Shown: positions 1 through 29,659 of the stretch, piece by piece
How positions within the stretch are numbered: the stretch's first letter is position 1
How the letters are laid out: each line of letters starts with the position of its first letter
Source of the DNA: Myxocyprinus asiaticus
Lineage: Eukaryota > Chordata > Actinopteri > Cypriniformes > Catostomidae
Direction: 5' to 3'
Assembly (NCBI RefSeq): GCF_019703515.2
Contig: NC_059362.1
Span: forward strand, 45,980,592 to 46,044,591
Length of the DNA: 64,000 nucleotides
Notes under the pieces: model-generated
What the model was told of the DNA's origin: nothing
Seen by the model: the letters and a program-made list of their open reading frames with translations, nothing else
Database searches by the model: none
Position numbers and translations under genes: made by a program

Positions 1-18385
<18,385 letters not shown>

Positions 18386-18528
18386 AGATCCTCTCGTCTC
18401 ATTGGCTGTTGGGACGTTCTGAGTCGTAGCATTATTTCAGGATTGTATTCTGCTGGAAACTTTACATTTGGTTGCTCAAACAGTTTGAATAGGTTAACGC
18501 CTTTATGCATTTTTACAAATACAAAACC

Positions 18529-18534
18529 AATAAA
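18529..18534 (+). terminator. gfus: Poly(A) signal AATAAA of gfus
   Basis: AATAAA 144 bp after the gfus stop codon, followed by T/GT-rich sequence. It is the first canonical hexamer after the last exon. Confidence 0.8.
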
Positions 18535-18661
18535 AACTGTTGTTAAAGCTCTCTTTTCATGTTTATTTAGAACTTTTCTTAAAAGCGTTCATTTTATGTG
18601 TGCTCTGTACTGTTGTTACTGTTACTGTTCTGTCAATCAGGGTATTTTCTGATAAGATGTA

Positions 18662-20241
18662 CAGGTGCATCTCAATAAATTAGAATGTCGTGGAAAAGTT
18701 CATTTATTTCAGTAATTCAACTCAAATTGTGAAACTCGTGTATTAAATAAATTCAATGCACACAGACTGAAGTAGTTTAAGTCTTTGGTTCTTTTAATTG
18801 TGATGATTTTGGCTCACATTTAACAAAAACCCACCAATTCACTATCTCAAAAAATTAGAATATGGTGACATGCCAATCAGCTAATCAACTCAAAACACCT
18901 GCAAAGGTTTCCTGAGCCTTCAAAATGGTCTCTCAGTTTGGTTCACTAGGGTACACAATCATGGGGAAGACTGCTGATCTGACAGTTGTCCAGAAGACAA
19001 TCATTGACACCCTTCACAAGGAGGGTAAGCCACAAACATTCATTGCCAAAGAAGCTGGCTGTTCACAGAGTGCTGTATCCAAGAATGTTAACAGGAAGTT
19101 GAGTGGATGGAAAAAGTGTGGAAGAAAAAGATGCACAACCAACTGAGAGAACCACAGCCTTATGATTGTCAAGCAAAATCGATTCAAGAATTTGGGTGAA
19201 CTTCACAAGGAATGGACTGAGGCTGGGGTCAAGGCATCAAGAGCCACCACACACAGACGTGTCAAGGAATTTGGCTACAGTTGTCGTATTCCTCTTGTTA
19301 AGCCACTCCTGAACCACAGACAACGTCAGAGGCGTCTTACCTGGGCTAAGGAGAAGAAGAACTGGACTGTTGCCCAGTGGTCCAAAGTCCTCTTTTCAGA
19401 TGAGAGCAAGTTTTGTATTTCATTTAGAAACCAAGGTCCTAGAGTCTGGAGGAAGGGTGGAGAAGCTCATAGCCCAAGTTGCTTGAAGTCCAGTGTTAAG
19501 TTTCCACAGTCTGTGATAATTTGGGGTGCAATGTCATCTGCTAGTGTTGGTCCATTGTGTTTTTTGAAAACCAAAGTCACTGCACCCGTTTACCAAGAAA
19601 TTTTAGAGCACTTCTTGCTTCCTTCTGCTGACCAGCTTTTTAAAGATGCTGATTTCATTTTCCAGCAGGATTTGGCACCTGCCCACACTGCCAAAAGCAC
19701 CAAAAGTTGGTTAAATGACCATGGTGTTGGTGTGCTTGACTGGCCAGCAAACTCACCAGACCTGAACCCCATAGAGAATCTGTGGGGTATTGTCAAGAGG
19801 AAAATGAGAAACAAGAGACCAAAAATGCAGATGAGCTGAAGGCCACTGTCAAAGAAACCTGGGCTTCCATACCACCTCAGCAGTGCCACAAACTGATCAC
19901 CTCCATGCCACGCCGAATTGAGGCAGTAATTAAAGCAAAAGGAGCCCCTACCAAGTATTGAGTACATATACAGTAAATGAACATACTTTCCAGAAGGCCA
20001 ACAATTCACTAAAAATGTTTTTTTTATTGGTCTTATGATGTATTCTAATTTTTTGAGATAGTGAATTGGTGGGTTTTTGTTAAATGTGAGCCAAAATCAT
20101 CACAATTAAAAGAACCAAAGACTTAAACTACTTCAGTCTGTGTGCATTGAATTTATTTAATACACGAGTTTCACAATTTGAGTTGAATTACTGAAATAAA
20201 TGAACTTTTCCACAACATTCTAATTTATTGAGATGCACCTG
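18662..20241 (+). mobile_element. Tc1/mariner element C, inactivated
   Basis: TA flanks at 18660-18661 and 20242-20243. Inverted repeats of about 190 bp begin 'caggtgcatctcaataaatt' and end 'tttattgagatgcacctg'. It encodes a transposase with one stop and one frameshift. It lies just downstream of gfus. Confidence 0.93.
18961..19961 (+). pseudogene. Tc1-family transposase with one stop and one 1-bp deletion
   Basis: Starts MGKTADLTVVQKT with an HTH ending GCSQSAVSK. A TGA at 19144-19146 stands where relatives have Arg, another CGA-to-TGA type change, and the frame resumes unchanged. The DDE core is intact: FSDESKF, QQDLAPAHT and PDLNPIENLW, with 34 residues between the last two acidic residues. 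A run of A shortened by one base at about 19822 throws the last 40 codons out of frame; the true C-terminus GAPTKY can be read in the shifted frame, ending at 19961. Confidence 0.9.
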
Positions 20242-20243
20242 TA

Positions 20244-21371
20244 TATCGTTAAGGAATATATTGGTATCAAAATAATGATGTTTAATGTGCTTTTTCTACA
20301 TGCAGAATGACTGGCAGAGTTTACCCATATCATGGCTGATGATGCATTTAAATGTCACATTACAAAAATACATTTAATATAAAATAATTAGTATATTATT
20401 ATAAATCTATAATATTATAATTCATAATAATGTTAAAATATTATTTATATGATATTATTTATTTAATTATTGATATTAATAATCACTGTAATATTAGTTA
20501 TATTTTACTGTAATATTATTATTAAACATTTCCTTTTATTTTACTATTATTTATTATACATTTCAGAATGCATTTTTGAGCAACAGTACATTAAGAAAAA
20601 CGAGCAGGTATTGCATTGGAAGGACTGACAGCTTTATAAGTTTGTTTTGTGGAGATTTTCTAAATAAATCTTGCTCATAGAAACATATACTTAAAAATGA
20701 CTCCAGTCATAAAGGTTATAAATATCAACACATTTGTGGGACAGAGATGGCAGAGTCTTCACTGAGAAATCAGAAGATCATTTAATACATGTCACAACAA
20801 ACCTTATTTGGTGTTAATTTTATATTTGATGGATTAAAAAAGTTGCAAGATGCTAACTGAGCCCTTATATTAATTAATTAGTGATTAGCATGCTAATCAT
20901 AAATTCAATCATAATAGTATTATTATTACCACAGAAAACTGGTCGCTGAAGCTGTTGTTAAATGAATCATGAATGTGTCAGATAATTCACACAAATGAAG
21001 GATTCACCACCCATTAAAGATGTAAATGTTGTTCAGATAAAGATCCTGATGAAATGTTTGAACAGATGCAATGCTCGTGACTGCTGTTTGACATGATATC
21101 TGGTGTACTGTTAACCATCTTCATTCATGTGAAATGAGTTTTTCTTTGCTTTGTTTTGAGGATATTAATAAAGGTGTCAGCTGACGATTGGAACGGTGTG
21201 GGAAACAAGGCCTTTAGAATCGAGCAGGGGATCCTCACATCAAGTGCACATTTGTGTTGTCTTCAGTTTTATGTTACATTTATTTAATTCAAGACTTTAT
21301 TGCTATCATAACACATATTAGTTCAGAATATAAAAACTTTGCATACTAATACACAAATAAACATTGGATAA
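20244..21371. other. AT-rich intergenic sequence, no gene seen
   Basis: Long A/T-rich spacer with 'tattat' runs. No open exon with conserved coding sequence was found, and in particular no further pycr3 exon. Confidence 0.5.
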
Positions 21372-23009
21372 TGTTCATACTATGATAAATATTGCATACT
21401 AGTACAGAGTATAATACATTTTGCATACTAGTACATAGTATACATGCAAACTAGTACATACTATGATAAATATTGCATATTAGTACAGAGTGTAGTACAC
21501 ATGCAAGCTAGTACATACCATGATAAATACTGCATTATAGCACAGAGTATAGTATACATGAAAACAAGTACATACTATGATGAATATTGCATACTAGTAC
21601 AGAGTATAATACATTTTGCATACTAGTACAGAGTATAGTATACATGCAAACTAGTACATACTATGATAAATATTACATATTAGTACAGAGTGTAGTACAC
21701 ATGCAAGCTAGTACATACCATGATAAATATTGCATATTAGTACAGAGTGTAGTACACATGCAAGCTAGTACATACCATGATAAATATTGCATTCTAGCAC
21801 AGAGTATAGTATACATGAAAACTAGTACATACTATGATAAATATTGCATACTAGTACAGAGTATAGTATGCATGCAGTCTAGTACATACCATGATAAATA
21901 TTGCATACTAGTACAGAGTATAGTAGGCATGCAAGCTTATACATACCATGATAAATATTGCATACTAGTATATAGTATGCATGCAATCTAGTACATACCA
22001 TGATAAATATTGCATAATAGTACAGAGTATATTACGCATGCAATCTAGTACATACCATCATAAATATTGCATACTAATACAGAGTATAGTACGCATGCAA
22101 TCTAGTACATACCATCATAAATATTGCATACTAGTACAGAGTATAGTACGCATGCAATCTAGTACATACCATGATAAATATTGCATACTAGTATAGAGTA
22201 TAGTACACATGCAATCTAGTACATACCATGATAAATATTGCATACTAGTACAGAGTGTAGTACGCATGCAATCTAGTACATACCATAAGAAATATTGCAT
22301 ACTGGTACAAAGTATAGTAAACATGTAATCTAGTACATACTATGATAAATACTGTATACTATTACAGAGTATATTACACATGCAAACTAGTACATACTAT
22401 GATAAATATTGCATACTAATACAGAGTATAATAAATTTTGCATACTAGTACAGAGTATATTAGACATGCAAACTAGTACATACCATAAGAAATATTGCAT
22501 ACTAGTACAAAGTATAGTACACATGTAATCTAGTACATACTATGATAACTATTGCATACTAGTCCAGAGTATAGTACACATGAAAACTAGTACATACTAT
22601 GATAAATATTACATACTAGTACAGAGTATAGTATGCATGCAATCTAGTACATACCATGATAAAAATTGCATACTAGTACAGAGTATAGTACGCATGCAAT
22701 CTAGTACATACCATGATAAAAATTGCATACTAGTACAGAGTATAGTACGCATGCAATCTAGTACATACCATGATAAATATTGCATACTAGTACAGAGTAT
22801 AGTACGCATGCAATCTAGTACATACCATGATAAATATTGCATACTAGTACAGAGTATAGTACGCATGCAATCTAGTACATACCATAAGAAATATTGCATA
22901 CTAGTACAAAGTATAGTAAACATGTAATCTAGTACATACTATGATAAATACTGCATACTAGTACAGAGTATAGTACACATGCAAACTAGTACATATTATG
23001 ATAAATATT
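21372..23009. repeat. 57-bp minisatellite array, about 28 units
   Basis: The unit reads approximately 'gcatactagtacagagtat' then 'agtacgcatgcaatctagta' then 'cataccatgataaatatt'. Copies are near-identical in the centre (22600-22900) and diverge at the left. Because 57 is a multiple of three, reading frames stay open through many units on both strands, giving spurious ORFs of up to 134 codons. No coding role is inferred. Confidence 0.95.
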
Positions 23010-23456
23010 ATATTAGAAAATTAGACGAGCAGAAAATAGAACATTTGTGGGCAGACCTGAAAAAGCGTGTGTGAGCAAGGAGGCCTACAAACCTGACTCA
23101 GTTACACCAGTTCTGTCTGGAGGAATGGGACAAAATTCGAGCAACTTATTGTGAGAAGCTTGTGGAAGGTTACCCAAAACATTTGACCCAAGTTAAACAA
23201 TTTAAAGGCAATGCTACCAAATACTAACAAAGTGTATGTAAACTTCTGACCCACTGGGAATGTGATGAAAGAAATAAAAGCTGAAATAAATCATTCTCTC
23301 TACTATTATTCTGACATTTCACATTTTTAAAATAAAGTAGTGATCCTAACTGACCTAAGACAGGGAATGTTCTCAACGATTAAATGTAAGTTATTGTGAA
23401 AAACTGAGTTTAAATGTATTTGTCTGAGGTGTATGTAAACTTCTGACTTCAACTGT
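23010..23456 (+). mobile_element. 3' end of a Sleeping Beauty-type Tc1 element
   Basis: Retains the C-terminal transposase tail in broken form (GGMGQNSSNL... region, then 'atttaaaggcaatgctacca' ending in a TAA). It is followed by the right inverted repeat with two copies of 'gtatgtaaacttctgac', the outer one ending 'cttcaactgta'. That double-repeat layout is typical of IR/DR elements. The 5' two-thirds are missing, cut at the border with the 57-bp minisatellite. Confidence 0.85.
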
Positions 23457-23469
23457 ATATATATATATA

Positions 23470-24335
23470 TAACACATGAAACGATACACAAATTTCACGA
23501 TATGGTATGATGCATAGCCTCACGATACAATACAATATGAGCACCCACAAATTTTTCACTCAAACTTATTCAAGGATTCAACATGAATGTTTTTTAAATC
23601 ATAAATGCCACAAAAGTGTCTGACATTGGCAACAAAAAACAGAACAGAGAAAACTAATATGAACTCACAATTTTCATGTTTTTCTTGAGAAAATAAGTTT
23701 GTCAAGTCATTTATATTTGTATAGCACTTTTCACAGTATACATCGTTTCAAAGCAGCTTTATAGAAAATCATGCCTTAATATCTGAAAGCCCCCAGTGAT
23801 CAAGCTGAAGTGACTGTAACAAGGAAAAAAACTTCTTTCAATGATATTTAGTGGTGAAAAAAAAAAACGAAACTAGGTTTCTTACATTGCTGATTTTTAT
23901 AGTTATGACTCATAACTTATGAGCGTCTTGCTGTGCTTGTCACGCTCAGTGTCGGCTGTTAAACTTACTGCTGATGTTTCAGCCTCACAACTCCACCGAT
24001 TTGCGTGATGTCGTCGGTGTAAATAAAACAACATGTTTGATGTATTGCAGCACCAGGACATGACACTGTTTAGCAAATTTGACAAGCTGTACCGCTACAG
24101 ATGGCTTTTGCCATCGATCTTCTCGCCTATGTATTGTAAGTGTGTTGCTCTGTTTTCTTGTGAGCGTTCAGCGCCGCCTCTCCGGGGAGGAGACTGTTCT
24201 GCAGCTCTCAATATTGTGCTGCTTGATTTTAATTACACTATAATGTGTTTATGTATCGAACGATACAGATGGTATTGAATCGTGAGCATCGTATTGTACG
24301 ATACAATATGATATGATATATTTTGACACCCCTAA
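23470..24335. repeat. MITE-like element with 'acgatacaatatgat' termini
   Basis: Left side has 'gaaacgatacacaaatttcacg' type sequence, right side 'gtacgatacaatatgatatg' and 'ttttgacacccct'. A 'tttgtatagcacttttcac' repeat segment (23720) sits inside. No coding content. Confidence 0.45.
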
Positions 24336-24344
24336 TATATATGT

Positions 24345-24800
24345 ATATACACCGAACAATCATGCCAAAGTGCAAATCACTGAGAACACATTTTTTTCCC
24401 CATTCTGATGGTTGATGTGAAAATGAACTGAAGCTCCTGACCCGTATCTGCATGATTTTATGCACTGCACTGCTGCCACATGATTGGCTGATTAGATGGA
24501 TGACTGTTGGTGCCAGATGGGCTGGTTTGAGTATTTCTGTAACTGCTGATCTCCTGGGATTTTCACACACAACAGTCTCTAGAATTTACTCAGAATGGTG
24601 CCAAAAACAAAAAAACATCCAGTGAGCGACAGTTCTGTGGACGGAAATGCCTTGTTGATGAGAGAGGTCAACAGAGAATGACCAGACTGGTTTGAACTGA
24701 CAAAGTCTATGGTAACTCAGATAACCACTCTGTACAATTGTGATGAGAAGAATATCATCTCAGGCAGGTGGTTTTAATGTTGTGGCTGACCGGTGTATAT
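24345..24800 (+). mobile_element. Internally deleted Tc1 derivative 2
   Basis: Same family as 16745-17287. It carries 'ttggtgccagatgggctggt', 'ggattttcacacacaacag', 'agtgagcgacagttctgtgg' and then jumps from 'ctgtacaattgtgatgagaa' to the 3' end 'ggttttaatgttgtggctga'. About two-thirds of the original coding sequence, including all catalytic residues, is gone. The left boundary begins near 'tatacaccg', matching the right end 'cggtgtata'. Confidence 0.75.
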
Positions 24801-24853
24801 AATGTATATCAGTGTTTCTGATGCGGTGAATACAGTATGTCTCTGTTTGACAG

Positions 24854-24946
24854 GTGTATGTGTTTGCCGAGGTACTGGCAGAGGGTGCTGTCAAAATGGG
24901 GATGCCCGGCACTTTGGCTCAACGAATTGCAGCACAAACAATACTG
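24854..24946 (+). pseudogene. pycr3: Solitary pycr3-like exon (pyrroline-5-carboxylate reductase)
   Basis: A 93-nt open segment preceded by a usable acceptor ('tctctgtttgacag'). It reads [18 protein letters not shown] then [13 protein letters not shown]. This matches the helix of the P5C reductase C-terminal dimer domain (human-type [10 protein letters not shown]...AHRIAAQT). The enzyme reduces pyrroline-5-carboxylate to proline. The downstream donor is weak (ctg|gttggc). No other pycr3 exon was found between gfus and eef1d, and an L2 LINE begins about 380 bp further on. In human the order GFUS-PYCR3-EEF1D with shared orientation is conserved, so this is probably the remnant of a lost gene. 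A functional gene with unrecognised exons is less likely. Confidence 0.75.
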
Positions 24947-25014
24947 GTTGGCATTTGTTCACATGTGTAGTTATCTTCAAAATAATTTATAATGATCTAT
25001 ACATTTTATCATAA

Positions 25015-25320
25015 ACTATAAATGCTGCAATCTCAACTGTATGTCATGGTTTATTGGGTGCTGGTGTGTTACTACACAACACCAGACATAACTTACTAAA
25101 GATACTGTATCTAGTCAATCTTTTTAAATATGGAAAAACACTACACACAAAAACACACAAAATATGGTGCTAAGAGAGAAAGAATTGACAAAACGTTAGT
25201 AATCGATTGAAAGGTGCTTTTTGAAATGCATTCTTACAGAATCAACAAGGGATGAGAATTCTCTGCTGTATTCTATGATGGAATAGTCTTAATGAAAGAA
25301 TGTATATATTGACATAGAAA
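25015..25320. other. Spacer between pycr3-like exon and L2 LINE
   Basis: No coding similarity recognised; the PYCR C-terminal exon expected here (CTPGGTT-type motif) is not present. Confidence 0.5.
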
Positions 25321-25321
25321 G

Positions 25322-27123
25322 CCATGTCTTGCTGAAGGCACGCGATGCTGCTTTCAGATTTGGCGACCGGGAAGCCTACAATTTATCCAGGGCCAATCTG
25401 AAGATGGGAATTAAAGCAGCAACACAATTACAAACTGCGGATTGAGGACAAATTTAAGAACAATGACCCCCGACGTATGTGGACAGGCATCCATACCCTC
25501 ACAGATTACAAACCAGCAAACAGTACCCCCCCAACCAGTAATGCCACCCTCCTAGACGAACTGAACACCTTTTATGCTCGCTTTGATCGTGGAAACACAG
25601 AACCACCCATAAAAGCTGAGCTCCCACCTGATGATCTGCCGCTCACATTTTCCACCAGTGACGTGTGCTCCACCCTGAGCAGAGTGAATGCACATAAAGC
25701 TGCTGGCCCTGATGGCATCCCTGGCCGAGTGCTCAGGGCCTGCGCAGAACAGCTGGCAGATGTCTTCACCAACATTTTCAACCTCTCCTTGGCCCAGGCC
25801 ATTGTCCCCACCTGCTTCAAAACAGCCACCATTGTACCAGTACCAAAACATGCTGCTGCAGTGGCCCTCAATGACTTCCGCCCCGTTGCTCTTACTCCCA
25901 TCATCACTAAGTGTTTTGAGAGGCTGGTCCTCTCCCACCTGAAAACATGGCTGCCCCCAACACTGGACCCATATCAGTTCGCCTACAAACCCAATAGGTC
26001 AACTAAGGATGCAATCGCCTCAGCTCTTCACTCCGCCCTGACTCACTTGGACAAAAACAACACGTATTTCAGGATGCTATTCACTGATTTCATTTCTGCC
26101 TTCAATACTGTGATCCCATCCAAGCTGATCTCCAAGCTTACTGATCTTGGCATCAGCCCCTGCCTCTGCAACTGGACCTTGAACTTTCTCACTAACAGAC
26201 CACAGTCTGTGAGGATCAGCAACCACAACTCCTCCACCCTCACTTTGAACACTGGTGCACCACAGGGCTGTGTGCTGAGTCCAATCCTCTACTCCCTCTT
26301 CACCCACGACTGCATACCTGATCATGGCTCCAACTCCATAATCAAGTTTGCAGATGACACCACGGTGGTAGGCCTGATCAGCGGTGATGATGAGACAGCC
26401 TACAGGGAAGAGGTACAGCACCTGGCAGTGTGGTGTGCCAACAACAATCTCACACTCAACACCCAGAAGACCAAGGAGCTGATTGTGGACTACTGGCGGA
26501 CTAGGAAGGGCCACACATACACTCCCATCTACATTAATGAGGACGAAGTGGAACGTGTGAATAGCTTCAAGTTCCTGGGTGTCCACATCTCTGAAGATCT
26601 TTCCTGGACCTACAACACCTCCACTCTGATCAAAAAGGCGCAACAGCGCCTTTACTTCCTTAGGAAGCTAAGGAAACCTCATCTGTCCCCCCCACATGTT
26701 GCACTATTGAAAGTATACTAATAAACTGCATCACAGTGTGGTATGGCAACTGCACTGTCTCAAACCAGAAGACCCTCCAGCGGGTGGTGAAAACTGCCCA
26801 ATACATCACTGGTGTTCAGCTACCCTCCATCAAAGACATTCACCACAAACGCTGCCTAAGGAGGGTGAGAAGCATTATCAAAGACACCTCTCACCCCAAC
26901 CATGGTCTGTTTACTCCTCTCCCATCTGGGAGTTGCACCAGCAGTCTCAGGAACAGTTTCTTTCCCTCAGCTGTCAGCCTACTGAACTCTAAACTCAGGC
27001 ACTGAACACTACATCCCACTCAGACTACATTTTTTATTTTTTTATTTTTTTGCACATTCCCTTGCACATTTCTTTGCACATAATTTCTACCTCTTGATGC
27101 CACTTGCACTGTTATGGTCACCG

Positions 27124-27170
<47 letters not shown>

Positions 27171-27264
27171 TTATACTTCATTCTGTACAATGCACCTTCA
27201 TTTGCACCTTGTACTGTATTCATAGACATTTGCAATGAGCTGGTCTCTGCTTCTCTACCTCATA

Positions 27265-27323
<59 letters not shown>

Positions 27324-27364
27324 TCCGCACAATGACAATAAAGTTTAATCTAATCTAATCTAAT
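25322..27364 (+). mobile_element. 5'-truncated L2-clade LINE
   Basis: Begins inside the ORF upstream of the RT and runs to a 3' terminus with 'acaataaagtttaatct' followed by tandem TAATC units (27340-27364), the microsatellite-like tail typical of L2/CR1-type LINEs. The 3' UTR contains two long (TA)n runs (27127-27165, 27270-27321). Endonuclease domain is absent. Confidence 0.88.
25477..27005 (+). pseudogene. L2-type reverse transcriptase with frameshift
   Basis: Main frame 25477-26721 holds RT motifs in order: [41 protein letters not shown] (palm Asp), [10 protein letters not shown] and [10 protein letters not shown] (catalytic FADD, intact). [10 protein letters not shown] and [12 protein letters not shown] thumb motifs follow. 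The frame is lost near a C-run at about 26688. The downstream part continues in another frame as CITVWYGNCTVS and KTLQRVVKTAQYITG to 27005. The N-terminal endonuclease is missing, so it is not autonomous. Confidence 0.88.
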
Positions 27365-27726
27365 GTTGGCTGTTGATACGTTGTATGTATGTATAGTTTT
27401 ATATGTTTAAGGTTGTTTTATGTTTAACATTATTCTACAGTTCTTAACAAACAACTGGGATTCAGAAACCCAAATGGGTCAGATTTTTTATGGACTATTT
27501 ACCACGGGACCATTTTACAAAATAAGAATATACTAGTTGTATTCTTCCTAAAAGCAGTTGCTTTATATGTATTTCTTGATGCAAAAAATGTTCAACACCA
27601 AAGGTTAAAATATTCATTTATTAATTTATATCCATACAAATACAAAAAAATGTCTCAATATTCAAAGAGATTCCATTTGTTTTGTCTGATAACATCAATC
27701 AGGCTTTACCTTGAACAATATTATTA

Positions 27727-27757
<31 letters not shown>

Positions 27758-28070
27758 TTCTTCAGAAAACAACATTATATAACATGATAAAATAAAAGCT
27801 CTTATATCTTATTGAGGATATGATACATCTGGGGAGGTAATTATCCATTTTTTCCAGCAATGAAAAACAAATTTTTACCAAAATATACTAATTAAAGTTT
27901 TGAGCAGACACATAAGAAAAGGGCAGACACAAAAGGCTGATATTCAAAAACCGTAATTAAACAACATATTTATTATTATTATTAATAAGCGCTGAACAAG
28001 ATCGCAAAAAATAAATAAAACGAAATACGAAGAACAAAGGGCGCTGACATTCCACAAAACACATTTCCCA
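27365..28070. other. AT-rich spacer upstream of eef1d, no gene seen
   Basis: Contains an (ATT)n tract at 27720-27745 and AT-rich anonymous sequence. No exon recognised. Confidence 0.5.
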
Positions 28071-28078
28071 TCATTTAA

Positions 28079-28334
28079 TGACGTCATAATGTTCACGGTA
28101 GCTTTAGGGATCACTGCTGGAATGTACCATCTTGTAGAGAGTGTTGTGAGGAAAATATGACGAAAACATCTCTTACCGCACTGTTGTATCTCAGTTCGAT
28201 ATTTCTATATTTATACATCTAAGAAGTATAAAATAGTAGAGAAAAACATATTATTTAATCCCCTTCAGTGTAAGATTTTATCGATATTGATGACGTGACT
28301 CCCCCCTCCCCCCGCTCGTGTGCAAGAATGGTTC

Positions 28335-28369
<35 letters not shown>

Positions 28370-28438
28370 CTCTTTCTGTTTCCATGAGCGCGCGGTGAGC
28401 AGCAGCGTGTCATTCAACATCAACTAAATCACATTAAA
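28079..28438 (+). promoter_or_regulatory. eef1d: eef1d promoter and non-coding first exon
   Basis: A local GC/CpG-rich island in AT-rich surroundings. It has a perfect CRE palindrome TGACGTCA at 28079-28086 and a related TGACGTGA at 28291-28298. A pyrimidine run (ctcccccctcccccc) and a (GCTCGT)n hexamer repeat at 28329-28368 follow. The exon end is suggested by 'attaaa|gtgagtat' with the donor at 28439. No TATA box is obvious, as expected for a housekeeping translation factor. The exact start site is unknown. Confidence 0.6.
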
Positions 28439-28947
28439 GTGAGTATCCGTCTTTAAATCTGCGTTTAATTATTTTGACGGATGCAGACGGGTGGATACTG
28501 CTGTTGTTTAAATGTCTGGTGTGTTTGTTATGTTCAAAAGCCGGTTAAATGGGTTTCTTCTATTTCTAAGAGAATAGTCAATCTGTATATTATCAATAAA
28601 TGACACAAACCTCGCACTGATATTTCAGCCTTTGCCTCATGAAAATGCTCATTATTTGGTTTATAAAGAGCCGTAATCTTGTTTTCTTGACTCCAGTATG
28701 GGCCTGACAGCTCCATGTGCGGAAGCCCAGTCAGATTATCATGCATTATGACGCATTTAAATTTGTAACCTCATGATCTCTAGATAAATCAGTGTTTCCT
28801 TCAGTTCAGCTGATTTATATTATCATCTCAGTTACAACGTTACAGTCATGGACAGTTATAGTGACCATAAATAAACAAAAGTGCCTTTTTTCAATACAGT
28901 AATTTTCCTCTCTTACGTTTATATATATATAACATTTCTGGTTACAT

Positions 28948-29020
28948 TTAACCCTCCTATGGTATTGAAAAATGGCACCTCCCGTTGGTATTTGTGGTCA
29001 TTTTTGACCGGAAGTGTCAG
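28948..29020. repeat. Terminus of 'ggtcatttttgacc' repeat family beginning TTAACCCTCC
   Basis: Starts 'tttaaccctcctatgg' and contains 'ggtcatttttgaccgg' (28996-29011). It is the inverse of the end at 7195 ('aggagggttaaat'). Confidence 0.5.
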
Positions 29021-29166
29021 ATGTGTAACCCTTTTTTTTTTTTTTTTTTGATGATGATGATAATGATGCCATTTCTTTTGGGATTTTATGCTATTTTAAT
29101 CTTATTTACATGTAAATTTCTAGATATTTACCATTAATTTGCGTATACAAATAAGCACATTTTTGT

Positions 29167-29221
<55 letters not shown>

Positions 29222-29659
29222 TGTAGGTTCTGATATATATATAAGTTGAAAGAAAATATGAGAATGTGACATGAATTATCTGGTGAACAAAATATAAATA
29301 ACATGACTTGAACACTATGTCATGCGAGTAACAGCCAGTTGATGACTATAGACACATACTGTGTAGTCTGATGACTTATTGTAAACTAATTTTATATTTT
29401 ATCACAAGATATGCATTTGATATATATTTAGACATTATCAAACTGTTATTTGTCAAAGTTTAGCATTTTAAAAATGAATTTTAAGTGTCATTTTTTTGCA
29501 GTTAATGTCATTATGTTTGCAATCAAACCTGACCATGGTGTTACAAAGAGAAAACACAGAATTAGCATTTTTCTAACAATAATTTATTTCAAACATAAAA
29601 ATGTAATAACTCAAAGTAAATTCATAATAATCACTGATATATATATATATATATATATA

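Noticed and set aside
21444..22927. Several repeat-rich open frames on both strands (VQSIVRMQSSTYHDKY and CTSMQYLSWYVLDCM patterns)
   Set aside because: They result from a 57-bp tandem unit divisible by three; both strands are open equally, so there is no coding signal.
21372..23009. CRISPR-like regular repeats
   Set aside because: Repeat units are contiguous with no unique spacers and the DNA is clearly from a vertebrate.
26077..26643. 188-codon minus-strand frame
   Set aside because: Antisense shadow of the L2 reverse transcriptase.
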